Source of the DNA: Bryobacteraceae bacterium
GTDB taxonomy: Bacteria > Acidobacteriota > Terriglobia > Bryobacterales > Bryobacteraceae
Direction of reading: 5' to 3'
Assembly (NCBI GenBank): GCA_023384675.1
Contig: JAHDVK010000012.1
Span: 62,001-126,000 of the forward strand
DNA length: 64,000 bases
Below, in pieces: positions 17,318 to 25,977 of this stretch. A model generated the notes under the pieces. It saw nothing but the letters and a program-made list of their open reading frames with translations, did no database searches and was not told the DNA's origin. Within the stretch, counting starts at the first letter, position 1, and the number at the start of each line of letters is the position of its first letter. The translations under genes and the position numbers were made by a program.

Positions 17318-18234
17318 GGGATCCTTCCAAACTCATCAGATTTCTTCGTCGAGACAGTTTCCACCTTGCGCTCTGTTCCCCGAATGACCACAATCTGGTC
17401 CACATTGGATATGGGCGCGGGAGGGGGAAGCACGGGAGCAGCAGGGGCCGCCGCGGGCGCGGGGCGCGAGCGGGGACGCTCTCCGCTGAACGGGTCAAAT
17501 TCGGCTCTGGGCTGGACGGCTCGTGCGTGGGCTCCGTAGAGGTTCGAAGTGGTCAACCCGGCAGTGGATTCCACTCCCTGATCGCCGGCGTTGCGAAGCA
17601 CGAGCTGAATCCGGCCTTCGTTGCCGGCCAGGGTGAGGAGTTCCGCCTGCTGAGGAGTCACGAGAACGGTCACGTTGGGGGCGTTGACAGGCTTGCCAGA
17701 CGGATCAGTCTGGATCGTAGCGCCGGCCGAAAGCACCAGGATGTTCTGCAGGACAGTCTTGGTGACGCGGGCCTCGCTGCCCGGCGGCTGTCCGGTGATC
17801 AGGACGTCCACGCGCATGCCCGGCAGAACGAAACCGGCCACGCCGACCACGTCATTGACGCGAACGGTGACGGCCCGCATGCCGACGGGGATGATTGGCG
17901 ATAAGCCGAAGCCGCTTCCGCGCGGGGCAAGGCGCCCTTCGAGGATCGGCTCATCGTGAAGAATATTACTGACCACCGGCCGGTCCAGGACATCTTCAGG
18001 TTTGCTATAAGCGCCCTTGGGAAAAGAGTTGGCCGCTACCTTGACGACCTTCAGATCGGCGGCCTTCACCGTCATACCGACGGGAAGAGGCCTCGCGGCG
18101 ACGACCATGTCGGTCAGGTCGGTGACCTCCGTCTTCTTCGGGCCGGCCCCGGCCGTCATCTGGTAGAAGATGCTGGTGACCACGAGGGCAAACACCAAAC
18201 TCACGCCGAGAACTGTCAAAAATCTGCGATCCAT
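17314..18234 (-). CDS. cpaB: Flp pilus assembly protein CpaB/RcpC
   Basis: The protein has 306 residues: an N-terminal membrane anchor (LTVLGVSLVFALVVTSIFYQ), a SAF domain (MVVAARPLPVGMTVKAADLK, about 43-110) and the RcpC/CpaB domain (GMRAVTVRVNDVVGVAGFVLPGMRVDVLI). The C-terminal 70 residues are Pro/Ala/Arg-rich and look disordered. CpaB stabilises the Tad secretin in the periplasm. A GGAGAT ribosome site lies upstream. It is the first clear tad gene of the run and overlaps cpaC by ATGA. Confidence 0.9.
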   Translation of the reverse strand: MDRRFLTVLGVSLVFALVVTSIFYQMTAGAGPKKTEVTDLTDMVVAARPLPVGMTVKAADLKVVKVAANSFPKGAYSKPEDVLDRPVVSNILHDEPILEGRLAPRGSGFGLSPIIPVGMRAVTVRVNDVVGVAGFVLPGMRVDVLITGQPPGSEARVTKTVLQNILVLSAGATIQTDPSGKPVNAPNVTVLVTPQQAELLTLAGNEGRIQLVLRNAGDQGVESTAGLTTSNLYGAHARAVQPRAEFDPFSGERPRSRPAPAAAPAAPVLPPPAPISNVDQIVVIRGTERKVETVSTKKSDEFGRIP

Positions 18235-18252
18235 ACCGTAATCTCCTTGCCA

Positions 18253-18507
18253 TCAACCCTTCAGACCCGGAATCGCGGAAGGATCCGGGAGCGCGCTTAC
18301 CGGCGGGGCGGATCGCGGAGCGGTTTCCAGCGATTCGGACGGCTCCGGACCTTCAGCGGGGAAGCGGACCAGCGGCCCTGCCGCCAGGCCGACGCCCAAG
18401 GCGAAAGAGATCAGGTCCTCGCCGCTGGGCAGGCGCCAACCGGCCTGCCGCCCGTTGGCTTCCTCGACGACGGCGCCCCCCGCGCCGTCCTGAATCTTGT
18501 TCCGCAT
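18253..18507 (-). CDS. Short unknown protein at the head of the tad operon
   Basis: The ATG at 18507 is preceded by GGAG at a 6-nt spacing, better than an in-frame ATG at 18528, and gives 84 residues. The sequence is Gly/Pro/Ala-rich with one moderately hydrophobic segment (LISFALGVGLAAGPLV, about residues 30-45) and a Pro/Ser tail. It matches no pilin signature that I can see. It lies 18 nt before cpaB and 4 nt after the large membrane protein gene's stop, so it sits in a co-transcribed slot. A function in the pilus machine is only suggested by position. Confidence 0.5.
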   Translation of the reverse strand: MRNKIQDGAGGAVVEEANGRQAGWRLPSGEDLISFALGVGLAAGPLVRFPAEGPEPSESLETAPRSAPPVSALPDPSAIPGLKG

Positions 18508-18532
18508 CGGTTCTCCGCGTTCTCTCATGGGA

Positions 18533-20203
18533 TCATTCGGCGGAACGAGGCAATTCCATTAGAGCCTCTAGAGTTCTTTTTCCAGCCACCTCGCGGCGTT
18601 CAAACAGCAATTCCCTGCCCGTATCCCGGAGCAGGATCCATTCCGGATCCTCCTTCAGCAGACTCGACAGCCCGTGGCCCGGGCCGAGCAGCACCAGCTC
18701 GATGCGGTAGCGGTCGAGCAGTTCCCGCCATTGGTAGGAGCCGCGGAGGAGGCTGAGGAAGTCCTGGCCGAGGCTTTTTCCGTAAAAATCGCTCCGGCCG
18801 TCGAAGAAAACCCGCTGGCCGGGATAGTTGGCATAGAGCAAATAGTCGGCCCATTCGTCGTTGGTCAAGGTCCGTTTTGCGGTGAATAGGCCCGCATATT
18901 CACGCACGAGGGCGACGGGGTAACGTTCGGCGGGGAAATCCTTCGGCCAATTGACCGGGACGAAAGGCAGCATCACTCCGGCCAGCAGCAGACCGGTCCA
19001 GACCGAGGTCCTGCGCAGCGCCGGCTGGCAGTCTGCGGCGAGTCCGTCGAGGATCCCGCGGATCGACGTCCTTCGCGCGCCGTGGAAATGAGAACGCCAC
19101 AGCTCCATGAGCAGCGCCGCGAGCATCGGGGCGGCAACGATGACAAACAGGGATGCGTGCCGGACCGACGTAAGCGATAGATGCGCCCAGAACAGGACGA
19201 GAAACGGTTCGACGAGCCGGCGCTGCCGGAGCAGGAAAGCACACCCAATCAGGCCGGCGATCAATAGGATCTCGAAATGGAACATGTGTTCGCCACGAAA
19301 CTCGGGCGACTTGAACTCCTGGACGGCTTCCTTGATCCAGGGATCTCCAAGGTAGGTCGTGATGTGCTGGTGGAGACGCCAGCCGTATGGGTTAACGAAC
19401 GAGGCGACGAAGCACCCGGCGGTCAACAGAGCGTAACGCCGAACGGCGAACCAGGACCGCTCTCTGAGCCCGGCCTCCAGCGCGAGCGCGACGGTGATCA
19501 CCCCGAGCGAAGCGACGCCGCCAGCCCAGCCGCCGTGCAGGTTGGTCCAGAACACCGTGAGCGGAATCAGCGACCAGATCCAGACCGCCGGCTTCCGCAG
19601 GTCGCGATGGACGAGCCACAGCAGAACCGGGAAAAAGATGAAAGTGTAGAGGTGTGGCCGGGCAAGAAGATGGGTCATCACCACGCTGACAGAGAGCAGC
19701 GTCAGGGGCGCGGCCACGAAGAGATTGGCCCCGCGCCAAACCATGAACCGGAATAGAATGCCTGCGGAGACGACAAACAACAGCGCACTCCACCACACCA
19801 CTCCCTGCAGGCCCCACTGGCCCATCAGCAGAGCATAGACGACGTCGGCCAGCCACTCCCAGGCAAACCAAGGTTCCCCGAACTTCGAGAAGGAAAAGAT
19901 ATCGGTCTGGGGAACGCGGCCGTGTTCGAGTATCCACTGCCCGAGGCGGATGTGCCAGCCGGTGTCTCCGTCCAGAAGCAGGCGGTTGAAGCCGGCACCG
20001 CCGGAAAAGAACAACCAAGCCGGAATGGCGATCAGAATGAGGTCGAAGAACGAGGGAGCCAGCCAGCGGGACACGCGGCCCTGGCCGACCACAGGGGCGG
20101 GAGGCTTTGCGGCCGGCGGCGGATTGAGGACAGTGGCCATGGTGATCCGGGCGCTGGGCGAGCCGAACGCCGCACGGGCCTCCGTCTCCCCTGCAGGTGT
20201 CAT
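18533..20203 (-). CDS. Polytopic membrane protein, GT-C glycosyltransferase-like
   Basis: This 556-residue protein has about ten hydrophobic spans between residues 50 and 420 and a soluble C-terminal tail. The first loop carries LLLDGDTGWHIRLGQWILEHG and PQTDIFSFSKFGEPWFAWEW, acidic and aromatic features seen in the first periplasmic loop of GT-C-fold lipid-linked sugar transferases. The C-terminus has DEWADYLLYANYPGQRVFFDG, common in such uncharacterised proteins. The donor and acceptor are unknown. It precedes the tad genes with short gaps, raising the possibility of pilus or envelope glycosylation. The start could also be the ATG at 20140. Confidence 0.6.
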   Translation of the reverse strand: MTPAGETEARAAFGSPSARITMATVLNPPPAAKPPAPVVGQGRVSRWLAPSFFDLILIAIPAWLFFSGGAGFNRLLLDGDTGWHIRLGQWILEHGRVPQTDIFSFSKFGEPWFAWEWLADVVYALLMGQWGLQGVVWWSALLFVVSAGILFRFMVWRGANLFVAAPLTLLSVSVVMTHLLARPHLYTFIFFPVLLWLVHRDLRKPAVWIWSLIPLTVFWTNLHGGWAGGVASLGVITVALALEAGLRERSWFAVRRYALLTAGCFVASFVNPYGWRLHQHITTYLGDPWIKEAVQEFKSPEFRGEHMFHFEILLIAGLIGCAFLLRQRRLVEPFLVLFWAHLSLTSVRHASLFVIVAAPMLAALLMELWRSHFHGARRTSIRGILDGLAADCQPALRRTSVWTGLLLAGVMLPFVPVNWPKDFPAERYPVALVREYAGLFTAKRTLTNDEWADYLLYANYPGQRVFFDGRSDFYGKSLGQDFLSLLRGSYQWRELLDRYRIELVLLGPGHGLSSLLKEDPEWILLRDTGRELLFERREVAGKRTLEALMELPRSAE

Positions 20204-20441
20204 CGGCCGTTCAAATGGAAAACGTTAGGGGGAATCCTTGCCCGCCCCCTCGCGAGTTTGTCCACGAGCCCTGGTCTCACGATCGACGATTCCAGGGCTT
20301 CTCCACCTGCATCCATACGGTAAAGGCTTGCACCATTTGTGAGGAGCAAGCGTGTCGCTCACGATGTCCCGTCCACCGGCGCCAGCCGACAGGCAGTCGC
20401 GGGACCAGCGGCGGGGCGCTTGGCGGGAGTAAGATGCCTGC

Positions 20442-23147
20442 ATGCAAGATCACGATGAAGGGTGTTGCAGCGGACAGGATGGAAGTGGTTGCGGCGAGGC
20501 TCCACTGGACCGGAGGGGATTCTTCCGGCTTGCCTCGCTGGGGCCGGCGGCCATGGGTGCCACTTTCCGTGCGCTGCCCGCGGCGGCTTTCGCACAGGGC
20601 GAGGTTGCGGCCGATACCGAATGGCCGGTCTTGCGCAAGTATGAAGGCGAGCAGCTTGAACGGATTGCGATGCCGGTGGGGGGCTTGGGAACCGGGAGCG
20701 TTTCGCTGACTGGCAACGGCGCGCTGCGCGACTGGGAAGTGGTCAATCGGCCGGCCAAAGGATTTACGCCGGCGCTTTCGGGCGCCACACCATTCTTCGC
20801 GCTCTGGTTTGACAACGGCGAGGCGCGGGGGGCGAGGGTTCTCGAAGGGCCGCTATCGGCGGACGCCTATGAGGGCAGCCATGGCAGCCGCGAGCCGACA
20901 CACGGGCTACCGCGCTTCAGCGAATGCCGGTTTGGCGCGGCGTGGCCACTGGCGAGTGTAAGTTTGCGCGATACCGGAGTACCCGTCGAGGTGGAATTGC
21001 GGGTGTTCAGCCCGTTTGTACCCACGGATGCGGACGCAAGTGGCTGGCCGATGGCGGTGCTGACGTATCGTCTGAGAAATCCGGGCGTGAAGGCGGTGCG
21101 CGTGGCCGTTTGCGGTACTTTGCCGAATTTTGTTGGCGTGGATGGCTGGGAGGCTGAGCGCGATTGGAAAGGCGATTGGCAGCCGAGGGGCGCGCGGCGC
21201 AACCGGAATACGTTCCGGACCGCTCCGGGGATTGCCGGGATCTTCATGGATTCAGCGGGGGTTGATCCGAAATCAGAGCAATGGGGCAGCCTCGCGTTGG
21301 CCGTGATCGGCGGCGGAGATGTGAGTCACTGCTTGAATTGGACGAGCCCGCAGTGGGGCGGAGCGTTGCTCGATTTCTGGGACGATTTCAGCGAGGACGG
21401 CCGCCTGGACACGCGCCCGGCCACCACGGAAGATGCGCCGGCCGGCTCGCTGGCCGCCGGCCTTCGCCTGGAGGCGGGCGAGACGCGCGAATTGACGTTT
21501 GCGATCGCCTGGCATTTTCCCAACCGCTATGCGTGGGGGACGACGGAGGCAAAGCGGACCACCGCGGATCTCATCGGCAACCACTACACGACCCGGTTCC
21601 GGGATGCCTGGGCTGTGGTAACGGAAGCCGCGGCAAGGCTGCCTGAATTGCAGCGGCGGACGGTGGCGTTTGTGCACGAGTTCTGCTCTTCCTCGCTGCC
21701 GGAGGTGGTGAAGGAAGCGGCGTTGTTCAATGCAAGCACGTTCGCGACTCAGACCTGTTTTCGCACGCCCGATGGCAAGCTCTATGGCTGGGAAGGGACG
21801 GCCGATCAACGGGGCTGCTGTCACGGGTCCTGCACACATGTCTGGAACTACGAGCAGGCCACGGCGTATCTGTTTGGCGAACTGGCGTGGGGCATGCGCG
21901 AGGTGGAGTTCGCCCACGCCACGAACGAGCAGGGCCTGATGAGCTTCCGCGTCAATCTGCCGTTGAGCCGCGCGCAAAGCTTTGGCAAGGCGGCGGCCGA
22001 TGGTCAGATGGGCTGCGTGATGAAGGTCTACCGGGACTGGCGCCTGCGAGGCGACGACGAGGGGTTGAAGCGTTTGTGGCCTGGGGTGAGGCGAGCACTG
22101 GAGTTCTGCTGGATTCCCGGCGGGTGGGATGCCGACCGCGACGGGGTCATGGAAGGCGCGCAGCACAACACGATGGATGTGGAGTATTACGGACCCAACC
22201 CGCAGATGGGTTTCTGGTATCTGGGCGCGCTGCGGGCGGCCGCCGAAATGGCCGGGCGAGTGGGAGACGATCGTTTTGCCGCCACGTGCCGTGAGCTATA
22301 CGAACGCGGCAGCGGCTGGCTGGATCAGCATTTATTCAACGGCGAGTACTATATCCACGAGGTGCGGCCGCCGGGAGACGCCTCGAAGGTGGCGCCGAGC
22401 CTGCTGGTGGGGATGGGCTCGAAGGATCTGTCGAACCCCGATTTTCAATTGGCGGGCGGGTGCCTGGTGGATCAGCTTGTGGGACAGTTCATGGCGCATG
22501 TCTGCGGTTTGGGCCATTTGGGGAGGGTTGATCAGATCCGGAGCACGCTAAAGAGCATTCTCAAATACAACTACCGCGAGACCCTGGCGAGCCACTTCAA
22601 TGCGATGCGGGGATACGCCCTGGAGAACGAAAGCGCGCTGCTGATGGCCGCATATCCGAAAGAGCGCCCGGCGAAGCCTTTTCCCTATTTCAGCGAGGTG
22701 ATGACCGGATTCGAGTACACGGCGGCCGTCCACATGATTCAGGAAGGCATGGTGGAAGAAGGGTTGACGTGTATTCGCAATATTCGCGCCCGGTATGATG
22801 GCGTTCGGCGCAATCCGTTCGATGAGGCCGAGTGCGGTCATCATTACGCGCGGGCGATGGCGAGTTGGGCGGCGGTGCTGGCGCTGACGGGTTTCGATTA
22901 CTCCGCGGCGGATGGGAACTTGCGGCTTGCGGCGAAGCAGGGGCGGCACTTCTGGTCCACCGGCTATGCATTTGGAGTGTGCGAAGTGGGGTTGCGCGGC
23001 GCCGAGGCGTCGATTCGCCTGACGGTGAGGGAAGGCGAGATTACGCTGTCGCGCGTGGCGCTTCCCGGTTTTGGTCCGGCAACCTTACCCGCCGTGCGCA
23101 AGCTGAACGCCGGGATGACGATCACGTTGAGTGCGCGCCGCCTGTAA
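20442..23147 (+). CDS. Tat-exported GH116 family glycosidase (GBA2-like beta-glucosidase/glucosylceramidase family)
   Basis: The 901-residue protein starts with a Cys-rich stretch and a twin-arginine signal (DRRGFFRLASLG, residues 24-35), predicting export of a folded enzyme. The N-domain has MPVGGLGTGSVSLTGNGAL, the GH116 start pattern. The (alpha/alpha)6 catalytic domain has CTHVWNYEQA with the putative nucleophile Glu471, and HNTMDVEYYGPNPQMGFWYL with the putative acid/base Asp579. The family cleaves beta-glucosides, beta-xylosides or glucosylceramide with retention. The specific substrate is unknown. It stands alone on the plus strand between two minus-strand blocks. Confidence 0.85.
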   Translation: MQDHDEGCCSGQDGSGCGEAPLDRRGFFRLASLGPAAMGATFRALPAAAFAQGEVAADTEWPVLRKYEGEQLERIAMPVGGLGTGSVSLTGNGALRDWEVVNRPAKGFTPALSGATPFFALWFDNGEARGARVLEGPLSADAYEGSHGSREPTHGLPRFSECRFGAAWPLASVSLRDTGVPVEVELRVFSPFVPTDADASGWPMAVLTYRLRNPGVKAVRVAVCGTLPNFVGVDGWEAERDWKGDWQPRGARRNRNTFRTAPGIAGIFMDSAGVDPKSEQWGSLALAVIGGGDVSHCLNWTSPQWGGALLDFWDDFSEDGRLDTRPATTEDAPAGSLAAGLRLEAGETRELTFAIAWHFPNRYAWGTTEAKRTTADLIGNHYTTRFRDAWAVVTEAAARLPELQRRTVAFVHEFCSSSLPEVVKEAALFNASTFATQTCFRTPDGKLYGWEGTADQRGCCHGSCTHVWNYEQATAYLFGELAWGMREVEFAHATNEQGLMSFRVNLPLSRAQSFGKAAADGQMGCVMKVYRDWRLRGDDEGLKRLWPGVRRALEFCWIPGGWDADRDGVMEGAQHNTMDVEYYGPNPQMGFWYLGALRAAAEMAGRVGDDRFAATCRELYERGSGWLDQHLFNGEYYIHEVRPPGDASKVAPSLLVGMGSKDLSNPDFQLAGGCLVDQLVGQFMAHVCGLGHLGRVDQIRSTLKSILKYNYRETLASHFNAMRGYALENESALLMAAYPKERPAKPFPYFSEVMTGFEYTAAVHMIQEGMVEEGLTCIRNIRARYDGVRRNPFDEAECGHHYARAMASWAAVLALTGFDYSAADGNLRLAAKQGRHFWSTGYAFGVCEVGLRGAEASIRLTVREGEITLSRVALPGFGPATLPAVRKLNAGMTITLSARRL

Positions 23148-23167
23148 GGCGGAGGCTCGCAGGTGTG

Positions 23168-24016
23168 TCACTGCGAAGCGGGTTCGTCCTCAATGTGCTC
23201 GTGCATCTTGAGCCACTCCTGGCCGTCCTTGGTCTGGAAGAAGTCCATCCAAACGTAATGGAGTTTCTTGCCTGCAGCCACTTCGACGCCATGATCGGAA
23301 CCAAGGGGGATGTGGAGGACGGCGAATTCGGGCAGGGTGGCGCGGGCATCATCGGCTAGAACGTTGATTTCGTTGCCTTTGAGTCCGAGGAAGAACTGCT
23401 CGAGCATGGGGTGGCGGTGGCGGCCAACTGAGTCCGGGCCTGTTGTTTCGACGGTGCCAAGCGCCATGCGCGGGACGTAGTTCTCGGGCAGCAGGGTGCG
23501 GCTGACAGTCTTCGGACTTTTGATGGCCTCGCGGTAGGCCATGCATTCGCTGAACTTCCTGACCAGCGCGCCGGCGTTGTTTTCGGGATATTTTTCGAAT
23601 TCGGCGAGGTCCTGCGGGTTCAGGGCGCGGCGGATGCGGAGTGCGTGCAGAGTCCGGCCTTCGGCGGCCTCCAGGAGCCAGTTCCAGCCTTGCGGGGCGC
23701 GGGCGATGGTTTCGCCGGCGATCTCGTAGTCCTGTCCGCCGGTGGCGATGCGTCCCTCACCGTCGAGCACCAGCCAGACGGTTGCGTGATCAGTGGAAGA
23801 CGGCTCGTGGTGACGAGCGGGTCCCACAAGAGTAACGAGGTCCAGGTGGACTTCCGGGACGGCGCCGGACAGGGCAGGTTGAATTCGGACGCCGGGCGCG
23901 GTGGCGCTCAGGTCCAGCTGCTGGACGGGGATTTTGAGGTGGTCTGCTGGTCCGCAACCGGCAAGCCAGAGGGCGACCGTCAGGCCAGCCAGTGGGCGCG
24001 CAGCGTAGATCCGCAT
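23168..24016 (-). CDS. Putative lipoprotein with cupin domain(s)
   Basis: Starting at the ATG at 24016, the 282-residue product has a lipoprotein signal (LAGLTVALWLAGC, Cys at about 20). The body reads as two cupin-like halves: an N-terminal one (ATVWLVLDGEGRIATGGQDYEI) and a C-terminal one with HRHPMLEQFFLGLKGNEINV and PLGSDHGVEVAAGKKLHYVW. The HRHP motif and later His could bind a metal. An enzymatic or sensory role is unknown. It follows the PQQ-propeller gene by 44 nt on the same strand and may be co-expressed with it. Confidence 0.65.
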   Translation of the reverse strand: MRIYAARPLAGLTVALWLAGCGPADHLKIPVQQLDLSATAPGVRIQPALSGAVPEVHLDLVTLVGPARHHEPSSTDHATVWLVLDGEGRIATGGQDYEIAGETIARAPQGWNWLLEAAEGRTLHALRIRRALNPQDLAEFEKYPENNAGALVRKFSECMAYREAIKSPKTVSRTLLPENYVPRMALGTVETTGPDSVGRHRHPMLEQFFLGLKGNEINVLADDARATLPEFAVLHIPLGSDHGVEVAAGKKLHYVWMDFFQTKDGQEWLKMHEHIEDEPASQ

Positions 24017-24060
24017 GATGCCTCCAGCATAGCGAAACGGCGTTGCGCGGCCGGTGGGCC

Positions 24061-25845
24061 TCACTTCTCCGCCGGCGGCAGGCGGAAGGCGGCCATTTCC
24101 TGGGCGTTCCTGACCAGCAGGATATTTCCCGCGATGGCGGGATGGTTCCAGGTTTTACCCTCCAGGGCGGGGACGCGGGCGATTTCCTGGAACTGATTCG
24201 GGGTTGCGGAGACGAGGACGAGTTCGCCCGATTCGGAGAGGATGAGCAGGAGGTCCTGGTCGGGGAGAAGCAGCATCTGGCCGTGGCCGTAGCGCCCTCC
24301 TTTCCATTTGCGTTTGCCGTCGTCGAGGTTGATGCAGGAGAGGATTGCGCCATCAAAACCATAGGCGTGTCCGTTATTTACGACGAAATCGTTAAAGTAA
24401 GGCTTGAGGCCGCGGGAGGTCCAGATTTCAGAGGCCGACCAGCCCTCGGCCGCGCGGTGAATCGAGAGGCGGCGGGTTCCGGCGCCGCCCGCGGCGCCAC
24501 CGGTGGCGACGAGCAGATCCGAACCTGAGAGCGCCGCGGGCTGAAGGATGGCGTCGCCCGGCCAGTCATGCTGCCACAGCGGTTCGCCGCTGGCGGGATC
24601 GAAGGCCGATAAACCTGTGTTGGTGAGCAGGGCGATCTGCGGCGCTCCACCGGCGAGGAGCAGATGCGGGGAACTGTAGCTACCTTTGAGGGCGGGTCCG
24701 AACCAGCGGGGCTCGCCGGTGGCGGCGTCGTAGGCGGCGAGGCGGCCGGAAGCGGCGACAATGACGGCGCCCGCGGCGACAACGGGCGACGCGGAAAAGC
24801 CCCACTCGGGGAGTTTTGCGCCGGTGTCCGCGGCCACGTCGCGGCTCCAGGCTATCGCGCCGCTGGCGGCGTCGAGGGCGTTCAGGATGCCGGTGGCTCC
24901 GAGGGCGTAGAGGCGGCCGTGGGCGAGCGTGGGAGTGCCCCGGGGACCGGTGCCGGCGTTGGACTCCCAGAAGCGCGCGGCGGTGCGGTGGGTCCAGAGG
25001 AGTTTGCCGTCGAGGAGGCCGTAGCAGGAGACGGCTTCGAACTCGCCACGCTGTTCCTGGGTGCAGGCGCGGCCGTGGCCGATGGCAAAAGAGGACCAGC
25101 CCGGGCCGGCGGCGCGGCGCCAGAGTTCCACGGGCGGCGAAGCGGTCCACGAGGTGGCGATGCGGAGACCCGGGACGCGGCTGTCGCGTGAAGGTCCTCG
25201 GAAGCCCGGCCATTCGGGCGCGGCGGATTCATCGGGGACCGCCGCCGGCAGCGGCGGTGGCGGGGTTGGCTCGGCAGGGGCGGCAGGGGGCTCGGGCAGG
25301 GGATCGCGGCGGATTTCGAGAGGCGCGGGCGGCGCTTCGGTTTGGGCGGATAGAAGCTGTTGTTCAAACGAAGCGGACCAACGCCAGGCGAATTGGGAAT
25401 GGCCATCGCCGGTGATGCCTTCGGTGCGCACCAGCGCCCACATTCCGTTGGCGAGCAGGATGGCCGCCGCGATCGCGGCAAACCGGGGCGCGGACTTCCA
25501 CCGCCGGGCGGCGGCGGCCGAGGCGGCAAGCGCCAGGCTGATTGCGGGGATGGCGTAGATGGTGAACATCAGGCCCATCATGCCCGTCGCGACGGAGGGA
25601 TGAAGGATGCGCGGGGTGAGGAGGAACGCGGCCACGATCAGGACGGCGATGGTCCAGCGTTCGGCTTGCGGCGCGCGGCTGAAGAAGAGCCACCAGACGA
25701 GGACGACGGCTCCGCCGAGAAGTCCGGCGCCGACCGCGTAAGGCGTGGAGTCCGGGACGAGGGCGGGCAGGCCAAAGCGCAGGAGGAATTGCAGGGCCAC
25801 GGCCACGACCGCGGGCCAGACGCGGAGCTGGGGGGCGGGTTCCAT
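24061..25845 (-). CDS. Membrane-anchored PQQ-like beta-propeller protein
   Basis: With the ATG at 25845 the protein has 594 residues (a GTG at 25851 is an alternative). Residues 5-125 form four or five membrane spans (VVAVALQFLLRFGLPALV, YAVGAGLLGGAVVLVWWLFF, MGLMFTIYAIPAISLALAAS). A Pro-rich linker (about 185-215) leads to a beta-propeller with PQQ/BamB-type blades (YALGATGILNALDAASGAIAW, RLAAYDAATGEPRW, GLSAFDPASGEPLW). BamB-like blades bind cofactors in quinoprotein dehydrogenases, but the catalytic Asp/Ca2+ site is not evident, so a binding or scaffold role is likely. Confidence 0.7.
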   Translation of the reverse strand: MEPAPQLRVWPAVVAVALQFLLRFGLPALVPDSTPYAVGAGLLGGAVVLVWWLFFSRAPQAERWTIAVLIVAAFLLTPRILHPSVATGMMGLMFTIYAIPAISLALAASAAAARRWKSAPRFAAIAAAILLANGMWALVRTEGITGDGHSQFAWRWSASFEQQLLSAQTEAPPAPLEIRRDPLPEPPAAPAEPTPPPPLPAAVPDESAAPEWPGFRGPSRDSRVPGLRIATSWTASPPVELWRRAAGPGWSSFAIGHGRACTQEQRGEFEAVSCYGLLDGKLLWTHRTAARFWESNAGTGPRGTPTLAHGRLYALGATGILNALDAASGAIAWSRDVAADTGAKLPEWGFSASPVVAAGAVIVAASGRLAAYDAATGEPRWFGPALKGSYSSPHLLLAGGAPQIALLTNTGLSAFDPASGEPLWQHDWPGDAILQPAALSGSDLLVATGGAAGGAGTRRLSIHRAAEGWSASEIWTSRGLKPYFNDFVVNNGHAYGFDGAILSCINLDDGKRKWKGGRYGHGQMLLLPDQDLLLILSESGELVLVSATPNQFQEIARVPALEGKTWNHPAIAGNILLVRNAQEMAAFRLPPAEK

Positions 25846-25868
25846 TGTCACGGATAGATGTACGCTTC

Positions 25869-25899
25869 AGCATAGCCGGGCGTTCGCATACTTTGTGAA
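25869..25899 (-). promoter_or_regulatory. Weak candidate promoter for the PQQ-propeller gene
   Basis: On the minus strand TTCACA (25899-25894) matches the -35 consensus at five of six bases and TATGCT (25874-25869) resembles a -10 box. The spacing is 19 nt, longer than ideal. It lies 24-54 nt upstream of the chosen start codon, in the divergent gap with potA. Confidence 0.25.
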
Positions 25900-25977
25900 T
25901 TGTGACGTAAAAATTCGCCCGGCACGCTGGGGGAGGCAAGTATTACGCTACGATGACGGGAGTCAGCAATTGAAGAG

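Noticed and set aside
18253-18507. The short gene before cpaB as the Flp pilin
   Set aside because: No N-terminal processing site or long pilin helix is seen.
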